A stretch of 64,000 nt of DNA from assembly GCA_037039685.1 (NCBI GenBank), contig JAWNGF010000006.1, forward strand, positions 2,294,001-2,358,000. Direction: 5' to 3'. A model generated the notes under the pieces. The model saw only the letters and a list, made by a program, of their open reading frames with translations, did not search any database and was not told the DNA's origin. Source of the stretch: Ceratobasidium sp. AG-K. Lineage: Eukaryota > Basidiomycota > Agaricomycetes > Cantharellales > Ceratobasidiaceae. The translations under genes and the position numbers were made by a program. Below, piece by piece: positions 25,361 to 36,915 of this stretch (position 1 is its first letter; each line of letters begins with the position of its first letter).

Positions 25361-26106
25361 TCTATAGTGTTTAAAGTAATTCTAGGCCGATGTTTGCACT
25401 GCCGGCAAATTCCCAAAGGATTCGATCTAGACCAAATTTCAGCCAGTCACAAAAGAACAGGCGCAGCGTCTACAGGGCGTTTTCGAAAACAGCCCCCCCG
25501 GACGGTCCGTAGAAGAAGACGGGGGCAGATTCAACACGGGGCATTGGGCGTCCGAGCGGGCCTACGAGAAAAGCGTGGAGGCTTTAAAGTCGTGAGGAAA
25601 TCGCTCGTGTCCACTATGGAGGATGATCAGGATCAGCGGAACTACCTCGATATGGAAATTGAAGCGGCAAGTATAATTCGGGAGCAGATCGGAGCGGTAC
25701 ATAATCTCTCAGTGCCCGTACTTAGAGATGTGCACGTGGTCGTGCTGAGCACCTCACTCGGCTATTATATTTTGAACTTTACATGGTGTTTATGATATTT
25801 GTATACTCAAATATAAATTACCTGCAGAGTGGCACCTTGTTGATCCGATTTCTATGTATGAATTCGTATAGTTTGCCCAGCTTCTCCGCGGCGCGACATG
25901 AATACGGCACGACGACCCCATCCATAATCCGGCCAGTTATGCCTTGCCCAAGTATTATTGGGCGATTGACGAAACTCGCCAGCATACAGCAATCCTCGTG
26001 AGTTGACGGTTGTGCTATGATGCGCCTGGTAGAAATAGGTTTCAGCGTTTCCAGCTATTCATACAGTACTGTGTATGCAAAGACCTGAGCGAGAGCAACG
26101 ATTGAG

Positions 26107-27486
26107 TAGGGACCTTCATGGTATATGGCGGTCCGGTAGGACCGTGGTTTGGACCGTGGTATTTTGCGGTATGGTAGCTCAGCCTTTACCGAACCGAGAT
26201 TTGATATACGGGCAAGTCTACCGAATGGTTGGTGGTTTCAAGTGTGGAGTACCGGACGGACCGTGGAGCCCGAGCATGGCGCTGACTCATCGGGGGTTCA
26301 TTAGTGCCGGCGGACATTGCTTGCGATGTCGGGCGGCGCGTAACGTGAATGCGCTCGAATCCCGTACATTCAGATATTCTCAATGGTTCTACTAGCATCT
26401 ACCAACACACGAGTGTATTTAAAGCGTGTCCTTAGTGCGAAATTATAGTGTTTCTCCTCACTTACACTCTCCGCTGCTTGATTATGCCTGGAGTCCTATC
26501 AGTACCAGTCTGCGAAGACTAATGGACAGCCTCAAAAAAGCGCAAGAGTATCAGCTCACTCCCCGATCTAGCAGTCTGGAACCTCTCAGACCGAGAAATC
26601 ACCGGTTTGTTGGTGTGTATGCGCGCTCCATCACCATACTAACCGTCAATTCTACTTTATCTAGATGCAGCTAAAGAGACACGGAGATCTCTAGCCTATG
26701 CTCACTACGATATTGAGCTACACCGAGTTTTCAACTAGTCTTCCAATCCACCAACCCCAATCGAGCTTGTCTACCGCGTTGTGTGTAGGTTTCACGATGC
26801 AGCTCATATTCCACTTCAGCGTGGCCGAATGAAAACAGGCAACGGAACAACGCCATTGCTTGACAAAGCAAAGGAGTGCGATCGTAGGCGTGTTCGTTAA
26901 TCGATGCTTATTGGTGAAACTCAAGACGGGGAGAATCGAGCCCCATATTCTTAGGCTCGGCATCGAGCGATCCTGGCGCTTTGGGGAGCCTACTCTCACC
27001 GATCTTTCGAGTCCCTTACCGACCGTTTTCATCGCACGGAGGTGGATTATTTGCGTCCAGGAACGACTTTGCTGTCCCCTACCTCAGTCGACGCCGAGAG
27101 AGCATTCTCTGCGGGACGTTTGACAGTTAACAATTTACAACATAATATGGCGTCTAAGACTTTTGAAGCCAAAATGGCTGTAGGGTCATGGTATAGGACC
27201 CCTCTCCTACCCGGCGTTGCCGAGATTGCTTCAGTTCTCCAAGAAACAATGTAAAATGTGTATTAATTTGTTTATTTCATTTGTCTACTAGTTTATGTCT
27301 ATACTATATTAGGATGATTACATAGTCTTCTGGTCTACCACGGTACCCACGGCTCCGTTCGGTAGAGCTCCACACGAGCTCCTCACTATCTGGTAAATTG
27401 CAAATTGCGTGCCGAACCAATCGGTCCCACGCTTCTTACCACGGAATCCTTCCCGGAATCCTTCGGTACTACCATGAAGGTCCCTA
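26107..27486 (+). mobile_element. Non-autonomous hAT DNA transposon
   Basis: A 1,380-bp element with 17-bp perfect terminal inverted repeats, TAGGGACCTTCATGGTA at the left end and its reverse complement at 27470-27486. It is flanked by an 8-bp target duplication CGATTGAG (26099-26106 and 27487-27494). An 8-bp duplication is diagnostic of the hAT superfamily. Sub-terminal GGACCGTGG-type repeats occur near 26,140-26,160. It contains only the C-terminal piece of a transposase, so it looks like an internal-deletion derivative that depended on an active relative. Confidence 0.9.
27042..27254 (+). pseudogene. hAT transposase C-terminal dimerisation fragment
   Basis: The 70-codon frame reads SVDAERAFSAGRLTVNN followed by NMASKTFEAKMAVGSW, the typical hAT C-terminal dimerisation signature, and ends with a normal stop. 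The upstream RNase-H-fold core with its catalytic DDE residues is not found between 26.1 and 27.0 kb in any frame, so the protein cannot be an active transposase. It lies inside the terminal inverted repeats of the element at 26107-27486. Confidence 0.8.
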
Positions 27487-27494
27487 CGATTGAG

Positions 27495-30400
27495 TTAGTA
27501 CGTCACGTGAACTCGCCCCAGAAAAGACGGCTTCAATATGCATGCATGGGGAGTGGCCTTGGCGAGTAAGGTGGCGCTGTTGGTGTTAAGGCCCTCTTCA
27601 GTATATCGACTCTGGCTATTGGGTCCTCGTATATGTTGTGGTCTATGCTAGATTGCTGTTACCTCTCGGATCCATAGGTTGGTGCTGGGGAACATGGTGT
27701 GTCATCCGTTGTGGTACTTAAGCCCACTTAGACCCATGACCTAGCATATACGCTGAGAATTCAACAAAGATATGGGCTCATCTTAAATTTGATAACAGTG
27801 GGCTATTTGCGCACCCAGATGGGCTTGAATGCTGAGTTTTTACTTTTGGTTGAAGTAGCTACTTAGCACTCGGGTCCTCCGCTAGAGTGGAAGGAATTTT
27901 GCTTGAAACCCCGTACAGTAATTTACGCGCTTCTCGATCCTGTCAATGTAGTCCTAGTCCCGTTCCCTCTTCCATCGTTCGCCGACCCATACCCCTTTCG
28001 ATGAAAGCTAACGCGATTTAATCTGCCCGCCAATCCGGCGTGTGACTTCGCCCCAGTTGAGGGGTAGAGGCAAGGAAAACTCAACGTACTCCGCCATGCC
28101 AGTTTGTGTTGCAGCAACCCACGTATGCTTCGCAAGATGTACTCACTCGCGGTCGGGACAGGCGGGAGGCTTAAGTACCACAGGAATCCAACACAATAAA
28201 TCCATAAAGTCTAGCCAAAGTCATCGTAGATTTCACGGTGACGAAGCTGGATACTAGTTGATTAACATTGAATTTGAATGTAAAGGAGAGACGAAGAGGG
28301 GTCGAAAGAACAATGCGAAAGCGATACGAGTGAAAGCAGGCTGCAGCCGAACTAGGAAACTCATCGGCGGTCAGGCTTTAACTGAAGTTTCAAGGATGAC
28401 CAGAGATTGCTCTTATTAGGTCGAAGTCAGTAAATTTACCACAGGAACGACACAGCAATAGCACGCTCACCGCTTCTAACACCTCTGGCTTGGAATAATA
28501 AATCTACGGTCCCGAGGTTAGCCAAATGATGTGGTTGTAGACTGCCGCACCCACCCGAAGTCGCTGCGACAATGGATTCCCAGCATCGTCCTTGGCCCTA
28601 CTCTTGGAGAGCTGGCCATCGACTTCTTCTCTGTTCACTCAAATGTAAACAAATGGGTCAAGGAGAACGTGATAGCTACGAACTGCATCGCTTTCAACAG
28701 CCCCTCCAGTTTTAGGGGCTGTTTGAACAAATTACAGAAAGCCTGACAATAGATTTAGGTGGGAGCGCACGGATAAGGTAACAGTCAACTAAGGCTTGTA
28801 TTTATTACGCACCTGAGTGGCTATAGCGCCAGAATTGAAGAAAACCGCCCTCTGGTCGGGTGTGGTGGCAGATATGTGGACCTATGATCTGTCAATAATA
28901 TTTCGTAGTCGTCGATTGATATTTCAGACTGACGACGGTTGGCCGGGAACCCCAGTTATGCTTCTTGTATTCGGCAACCTCCCCTCGTCGTATTTCGCCA
29001 TCTACTACTTCAATAAAGTAGGGAAGCTCTTTGGAGGGGTCAACATCCTGACTTGGCGGTGGGCGTAAAATATTTACCGATAATATTGCTAGCATTGCAT
29101 GCCTAGCCAATAAACGATTAACCTCTGGGAGGAAAAGTACTCGAAGTTTATAATCACCTCGAGGAACAACTATGGATTTAGCGAGAGTGAATCCAGTAGT
29201 CAGAGACCAAGGGGTAAATGGCCAAAAAAAAAGTACTGTACCAATAGAGGACGGGCTGGAAGACGCAATGAGGCCAGCAATATCTCGCAAATTTCCTGTA
29301 CCAATCCACACAGTTCTAGGACAGCAAAGCAGGGCTTGGACCGTAAGGAAGCGTACCGAATCATGAATCACGTGCTCTGAAGTCGTAGCTTCGGAATCGC
29401 CTTCGATCACAACTAACAATTTGAATGTTATTACAGTAAGCGCGATGCCGTAAGGGTAAACGGCACATACAGCCTGGGTCTTCGGCATAGTGTCTATGGA
29501 ACGCAACTTGTGATCCGCCGGTCAGTCCAGGTACTTCAAATCCCAACTCTTACATGGAATTGACTCACAATAGATAAACGTCGGCCAACAACTCTCTATC
29601 CTCTTCAACGCCGTCCGCTATGAATAATCAGAGACGGCTACAAGTTTGTAATGAGCTTGGATAACCTACCAGCTTCTCAGCCGTCGCAGGTGCACAGCGC
29701 TTCGAGCCGATGCGTCCTTTGCAATACAGTTTCCCATGATGCTCGCCCTCGAATTCTCGCACTACTCCAAGCACCTTTTGAATATCAGAAATTGCAGAGG
29801 CTATTCCTTTCATTGCGGTATTCGAAGGGCCCACGGCCTTCTGATAGGCACTTGAAGCCTGGACAATCAAATCTGTTAGCATTGCGATGCTTTGCCACGA
29901 GAAAAAGAATAGACCAGCAGAAACCCAATCGGCTCCGAGACTTTGTCCGAGCCTAGAAACCCTTTTTGAAGACCGTAGGACCGGCTACCTTCATCGTGAC
30001 AACTGGTAGAGATCACAAAACGCAATTTAGCCTCGAGCTGGGTGCGAGCCGAGAGCCCTGCACAGCCGGTCCCCCTCCCCGGAACAGCTGTGCCGGGACA
30101 TCCCTTTTCTCGCAAATAAAAATACCTCGAATTCACATTATGCTCTACTGAACCTTCGTCTTGATACTCCACACAAGCGGAAGAGGGTTTCGAAATTGGG
30201 GGTCGGGAACTGGTCTCAGAACCTTCCTGGCACATTGTCGATGTTTGACCAATAAACATGCTGGACTGTGTCAATATCTGGTAACCAGTGAGGGCGAGCA
30301 AGTGGTTGCGTATGGTTCTCGTAAACAGGCCCCTTTTGTATGGTGAGCAAGGGAACCCCTTTCGCAAAAAGGAGATTTGATAGGCGAAGAAATATAGCTA

Positions 30401-33400
30401 ACCATACCCAATTTGCGATAAACACGGTCACTTTTCCGAAGCTCCGTTCCTTCTAATACGTTCAAGTGGGACACACCAAATAACAATCCGCGGCTTCCCA
30501 GCGCCAACCGCTATAGCATGTCTCTCGAAATCACGGGAGAGTGGTGTGGCAAAGAAATATAACCAAATTCAGAGTTGCATTGACTAGCAACGCAAAGTGG
30601 GTGGATCGACAAGAAGCGAAGAGAAGCGGGATGCGACCGGGAGGATCTCCACTCCGAGTTGTTGCGGATTGAACGTATAAGCGTACCCGGAGGAACAATA
30701 TACCAGCTGGAACACGATCCTTTGCACACGTCAGATGCGACTGCGGCCGCAGAAGTGGCTTGCTCCAAGGTGATTGTTCCAGCCGCCACGGACAATCCCG
30801 TTCCCCTGACGTCCTGGGCCCAAGAAGGCACGTAACTCGGGTCGGTGATAATCCAGGGGAATCCTGATTTCGGGGGCTGACGCGTCTCCGGGCCTGACAC
30901 GCGTCCCACCTTACACCGATGCTCTTGCCGGACGCATCAGTCGGAAGGTTTCTCACAGTAATTCTATTCTTCAGAAATTGTGCCTATTGCCAGCGTCCAA
31001 CATGACGATGGGTGTGTACGAGCTGGAAAGCCCAAACCCTGCCCCTATGCAAGATGAGCACAGCCAACATGACCAATTGCAAAGCACCCACCTCCAAACT
31101 GAGAGATCGCTCCCGCAATCAAGGAGTTCCTCCAACTTGTCGCACAAAGGAGGCCGCTGCCGGCCGGTCGGCACTTGCAAATGGGGATATACTATCTCCG
31201 AGAGCGATGAACGCAAGAATTCACCTTTCCCACTGTGACAGGAGTCAACGCGGGCGGCTAGAAAGCGCGCACAAGTTGCGAATGTGCTCGTCGAAAAGCC
31301 ATATCGCCCATCATCCAGATGTTCGGTGATTCGAACCCACTCGACGGCGCATCGTTAACATCACATTACCCCAGGAATTGTGAAGGTCGAAGCAGCGTTC
31401 GAGAAGCTCGCGTGACGAAAGAGCCAGAAACCAGAGCCACCCGCTCCGACCACGGTCATTTGTTACCTCGTCACACGTGACCAATGAGAGTCCAAGGGGG
31501 CCTGTTACGAAAGGAGGCTTAGGGGACTCGGTAACGCAACGTGGTAATCCAGCGCACCTTGCGTTGAGTCGAAGAGGGTTGAGGCCAGAGACAAATGGTG
31601 AAAAGAAAGTGAAGAAATGATAATAGTGCCGTCCATGCAAGTGTGCACGTATGACCAATTATATCAACCGAACTTTTGGAGGGGATTTGCCTTTATGCTT
31701 AAGCAGAGGGGCATTTATATCTGTGCGTGGCTAGGAAAACCAGTTGACGGGAGCGCTACGTGATGTTAGAACCGCTGTGGCACCGGACAAAAGGTCTACT
31801 GGGGACCAACTTACCGTCCAAATCAGTCGGAGCTTCAAGAAGCCGACTCTCATAGAGGAGATCGACCTAAGGGTAGTGTGTAGCTAACTCGTGGACGCGT
31901 GGGCAAGGCAAATCCGATGCGATACGCTGTATCTTTGCCTTTGAAGGGCAGCGAGCCCACACCCCAGAATCCAGCGGGGCAATCAAGGGGGTCGAGCCGT
32001 TGTGATCCAGCCAAGGTCGACTGCGAACGAAAAAAGTATCTATCCACCCACGGAACGCGCTGGTACCGAGATCAGCAAGCAATACTCCCTTCAATATAGC
32101 GAGGACCGGGGGCAAAAGTGACAGAGCGCCCGCTGACAGAGGATGCTGTGGTTCGGTCGAAAAACCGCTCGAAGGAGCAGTTGCGGTTGATGGCTGCGGC
32201 TGATTAACAACGTGCGTGCTATTAGAGAACAGACCGCCTACCTGCACATTAAGAAAAAATCCCTTTGCGCTGTCGTCGGTGAAGGGGTAGTGTGTTGGTT
32301 GACGCTGGTCAAATTGGGAGAGAGGATTGGCTTGTTGTGCAGCGCCCCGACTCCCGTTTACTTGAGATGTCAGACGCTACTCGGTGCGACTGTGGATGCG
32401 GTGATGTTGAGGATAGACTGACGTTCAACAGACGCGTGTTGAGGTGCAAGAAGGAAATTGCCGCACGGAAGTCCAATGGGTGAAACAACTTTGCCCATGG
32501 CCTTCCCAAAACGAGTGAGGCAACGAGAGCAGCAGGAGTTGTCCTGCCAAAGAAGCTACAATAATAAGCGCAACCAGCAGTCCACAATCAAGCTGAATAA
32601 GTTGCAGCCAGACATCTCATGGAATGGGAGGAGGCAGTGGGGAGTTGATGAGGTAATCTGTGAGTTGGGTATGGGGGACTCCCAGGTGATCGACGATTAT
32701 TCCATGAGCATACATACAAGTAAAGATAGCCTAAGCCATTTGTTGGGGTGTATAACGGATGCCATTGACCCGCGACCGACACGATGGTTGTAGTTGTGGA
32801 TACAGGTCACATGGGGCTGCGTTCCATGTTGCTTGCCTAGTCGGGGATATATATAATGGGTCGCCACAAGATCTAGCTGTAATTAGCCCGAGGTCCAGGC
32901 ATTCATCTAGGAGAGAGGTCTGGAGGTCTGGCGCTAGGGTACGCTGATTGGTCCATAAATGCGTGTGTGTGCCTCATGTCTTGTAACCACTTTGAGATTA
33001 CCCCTATGAGACAAGCACGTTGCTCAGGCGACGATAGGTAACCCAGTGACCGTGGTAAGTTCTCAAGTTTACCGTGATTCCAGTTAAACAGGGCATAGGC
33101 AACTGCAGACACCAGAGGCCTAAACCAAGTTACCGCCGGAGGGGAGAGGGGCGCATTATCAAGATCAACGAGTGTCCTTGGGAGGTCACTTATATATACA
33201 ACGTGGGATGGGAGTTTGGCGGTGCTTGATGTGCAAAGCTCGAGGCGAATTTTAAGGAACCTGATCGAGAGTAATCGATCAGAAAGCGGAATACCTTGAT
33301 TCGGCCATGAAGCTTTACAGTAGTGCAACGCAGCCATGCAAATGGAGTAGGGTTTGACGGGTTATGAGCACCTTTATTCCACCAGAAAATTGGGCGCTAC

Positions 33401-36400
33401 TGAGACACATTATGTGGTACTGTGTAGATAATAATCGACTGGAGCAAATGGAGGTGTTCCGTACCATAATACAACACTGCATATGATTCCCCCGAACGAG
33501 GTCGCAAATTGAGAGTTGATACCACTTAGCGCCCGCATTTCACTGAACAACGTGTGATGAGAGCGATACCCTTACCCGCTCAGAGAGATTCGAAAACAAC
33601 TCTACAACTTATGGAAATACAGTAGGCTCTTCGTTGGCAAAATACACAAATTTGCGAGGGTCCGCCAGACCCTCACTTCCCGCGGGCAGCCACCGAAAAG
33701 GAAATCACTAATGTGAGGTTTGGGTCACCAAAACGCTTTAGTTAAAATTCTTTGGAAAGGCGGTTCGAAGACCCGAAGAAACCCCTAGCCCAAATTAATA
33801 GGGTTATCTCAGTGCTGAGACAACGGGCGAATACAAGCGTATCATTTACAACAGCGCCAATTGACCCCGCCAACGGCATGAAGGAGGACATTACCGCGAG
33901 ACAGTATACAGCTGAGGATATTCTCTCAATAGATTATGTCCGACGTATGATAGAGGGTGGCCAAAGACAATTGATCGTAGTGAGGCACGCATATAATCAG
34001 GTGGTTGGCCTTTCTACCACACCCTTGTTCGCTTCATAGTTCAAGCGCTATTGAGCCAACCGCAATTTAGAATCAGGTGACGCTGACTTGACGCGCCTCA
34101 TTCCTGCAAATCTGGAACTTCCCAGAGTAGAAAATGAGGTCTAGAACAGTGCCAGGCCTAGGATTGTGAGATACGAGTCTAACTTGGACGGATATCGAAA
34201 TTATAATCAAAAGTTTGCAAACCAGTGTCTATGCTGACTATATGCGTAATATCTCGTCTCAGCAAGAATAAGCGGTCGGGTACAATGGTCCACGGGGGCG
34301 ACTTGTTCGCTTTCGAATGATAACAAGAGGGTTATCCTCGAAGCGTCATATCGTGTACTTTGTATTGTATCCGTAGCCTCCCTCAGAGAATAGTTGAGGT
34401 CAAGCATGGTTTAAGTGCAGTCATTCCTCCAATGAGAGCAACCCCCGGGATATTTACTTAGTCTCGAATATCTCTCTGACGTCTTATCTCCTCCGAAGCT
34501 AATGGCAGTGGAACAAGGTAATACTGCCGTCATTACAGCAAACCAACCGACCACCCCAGCCGAGAGACACAGGATGAATTGGCTCGAAAGAAGTGCGTGG
34601 TTGCCGGTGCATCATAGTTGTTGTGCTCGAGCAGTTGGAGCGGGCTTAGCTTATCGTGACGTATATCAATAGCCCCTTTAATGCCAATATTACCATATTT
34701 TTATTGGAGGTGAGCCCCACTCGACGGCAGGCTACAAAGGCTCGACCCGCAACCTAGTATTGATATCTATATAAGGTGTAGGGCTAATGCCCTAGACCGT
34801 TGTAACCTTTCATAGCTAAGAAATGCGTCTGCCTCGTGTTTATCACCAGTCCTCGTGTGTGTCCCCGTGCAATTTTTCGTCGCTTGGTGAAATAGTAGTA
34901 GCGTGCTGCCAAGTAACCGAACAAAGTGTCAATAATCCTCTGGGTTCGTTCCCAGCTTCATTCGTACACCGACGCTCCGAGATATGTGTCGAGAGGCCAT
35001 TCCAGTTTATCTCAGGGCTGGTCGGGAGTCGTGGGGACAAGGAGAAGAGAACCAGTTTCAAGCGCTTGGGTAGGATTTCTATCAGAGGAGTAGCAAGCCA
35101 GAGGGTTCAGCGTGAAAATTTGGGGCAACGTTAGGGGGTGAACCATGAAAATCAGCGATTGACAGTTCCAGACAGCTACCGGTGTGTTCTCGAGGGGAGG
35201 CAGCGTTGTTCCCTACCGATTTCTTAAACGTTTGAAAGGAATATCGTTCGGTACAAAAATGCGGTTCGTCCGAACTTCCTTTGCATCTCAAGTTGATTCC
35301 TTGAACTGCAATCTCATCCTAATTAAGTCTAGGCGCGTGCATTGCACTGAACAAGGAATTCCATTCGCCCCAATTGTCCGCATGAAATCCATTCAACCGT
35401 AAAATATTTATTTCGTAGATGGCTAACCGGTGCGCATTCCACAGAAAAATAAAGCGCGCATCCGCCCTTCGTAGAAGAGCGCGGATTTCATGGATCACTG
35501 ACGTAGGGTTCCGCATTCATAAAAGGACCTCGTACGAATTTTATTTTGCGGTACCTCGGGGCTTCTAAAGGAAGGTAATCTACTCAACTACTTGTGAGAG
35601 CATAGCAACTATGGGATAACCCGATCTAGGTAAATTTAGCGCGCTCGCAATTACAGCACAACAGGTGTCCGAGTCACCGTTCGACACCTCGTCATAATCG
35701 TTCCTTGGCGTAACATCACCTATAACAGTACTTGGTTGGCAGTAACGACTCCAGATACCGGTCCGGAGGTATCCCAAGGATAGCCTTGTTCTTAGTGAAG
35801 CGCATATAAACGGGAGCCTGCGGTCCATGTTCGTTTTGTTGCCACGTACTTGTTTGCTTTAGCTTCGTGGTGAGCAAGCGCTGTCAATTCAGATTCAGAC
35901 GACATTGAAGAGATGGACGTCTCGTGCTTTCCTATTTCAATAACAGTAGGATTTGGTTCCCTTGAATAGGGGGAGAAAGCTCTCAAATAGGCATAGGTTG
36001 GTGGCATTCGAGTCTCAATTTGGCGAATACTAGAGTGGCGAAATATTTCAGCCCACGGTGAGTGTTGGTTGGTTGTATGCACCGGATCATGTGAGAAGCT
36101 AGTTCCTAGGAAACGGACTTTGTAGTTTGCAGCACCCTTGTATCGAAGGACTTTTCTATTGGGTCTGCTGGCAGAATGTTAAGCCATTCTAGCAGGAAGG
36201 CCACTTATTGATGCAAGATATGAGTAATGTGGTACAGTAGTGGGAGGATTGTGCTGATGCGAATGGACGAGAGGAATAAATGGAACTATACGGCTGGAAG
36301 TCATGACTGATCGTTGCAAATCCAAATTCATACATGGCTATCCTTGTTAAGTATACTAGTTTCACCTACTGCGCGTTTCCTCCTTCCGGATAGGAGCCAA

Positions 36401-36840
36401 ACCCACAGGCCCTTGAAGATAGGAAAATCAAAGCTAATCTCAAAAGTTACGCATATCAAGCCGCGTGTCTCAAGTCTTGGACCAGCGGATACTGCAGTAC
36501 GGCCCGTGGTTCGGTGGGATATTGCGGCCTGAGTTGATATTGCAAGTTTCCGTGGGCGCAATTCAAGAGCCAACACACTCATTCCGGTAATCAATGCGAC
36601 TTATGAACATTTCCTTCTGATATTCCGATATTGTAGCTTTTTTCGTTGTGAACCTGGATTGTTGCCGTCCAGCCTCACTGTAATTGAATGTATGACGCAT
36701 GTCACGTGACCTTAGGTTGCTAAGGCGGGCGATCAGCATTTTCGAATGCCTATTTTGAATTTCCACCACCAGCTCCTCGAACGGTGGCCACGCTTCATTC
36801 GTCGACTGTTGTGGGGAATCTCCGGCGAATATCTGTGTCT
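27495..36840. other. Nine-kb stretch with no supported gene
   Basis: Open frames are scattered and mutually overlapping, with no exon chain I can defend. The longest are a 204-codon minus frame at 28892-29506 and minus frames at 30511-30956 and 31311-31658; none shows a motif I recognise. No terminal repeats, long direct repeats or poly-A tails were spotted. It may be eroded repeat-rich DNA like the array to its left. Confidence 0.4.
28892..29506 (-). CDS. Long open frame of unknown nature
   Basis: A 204-codon uninterrupted minus-strand frame, the longest in the first 36 kb. The predicted peptide has two moderately hydrophobic stretches (about residues 14-35 and 85-110), then a more polar, charged C-terminal third. 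I find no recognisable motif, no partner exons and no promoter signal. It could be a surviving exon of a decayed gene or a chance open stretch. Confidence 0.2.
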   Translation of the reverse strand: MRSIDTMPKTQAVCAVYPYGIALTVITFKLLVVIEGDSEATTSEHVIHDSVRFLTVQALLCCPRTVWIGTGNLRDIAGLIASSSPSSIGTVLFFWPFTPWSLTTGFTLAKSIVVPRGDYKLRVLFLPEVNRLLARHAMLAILSVNILRPPPSQDVDPSKELPYFIEVVDGEIRRGEVAEYKKHNWGSRPTVVSLKYQSTTTKYY

Positions 36841-36850
36841 GTTACTGTCT

Positions 36851-36857
36851 TATAAAT
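36851..36857 (+). promoter_or_regulatory. TATA-like box of the Ser/Pro-rich gene
   Basis: TATAAAT sits 59 bp upstream of the ATG at 36916, with a pyrimidine-rich leader just before the start codon, as is common in fungal promoters. Confidence 0.45.
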
Positions 36858-36915
36858 CTAGCGCTGGCGTGACTTGCGAACTGCTTTCGTTGCTTCGTTT
36901 TCTCCTCTAGACACC

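Larger units (their letters stand above)
1..25900. repeat. Array of diverged ~8-kb segmental repeats
   Basis: Blocks recur along this stretch at about 65-80% identity by eye. Anchors are: the caspase-like gene (4.6, 12.6, 20.9 kb); the block containing GGCTCAATAAATG (8,895, 19,490, 25,280); and a terminal block containing AATTGA preceded by a GATCA..CGGAAC..C motif near 2,500, 9,240, 17,480 and 25,640. Units 1 and 3 align with each other over most of their length (offset about 16.3 kb), and units 0 and 2 align with each other (offset about 14.9 kb), so two unit types alternate. Divergence is spread over all base changes, so I see no one-sided C-to-T decay. The window starts inside unit 0. Confidence 0.8.

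Noticed and set aside
31325..31350. GTTCGAATC-type T-loop sequence suggesting a tRNA
   Set aside because: The flanking bases do not form a five-pair T stem, and no anticodon or acceptor stem could be folded around it on either strand.
33752..34039. 95-codon frame that looks protein-like
   Set aside because: No partner exons, motif or homologous copy in the window; likely chance.
1..36840. Repeat-induced point mutation as the cause of divergence
   Set aside because: Differences between repeat copies are mixed transitions and transversions in both directions, not a C-to-T skew with TA-rich decay.
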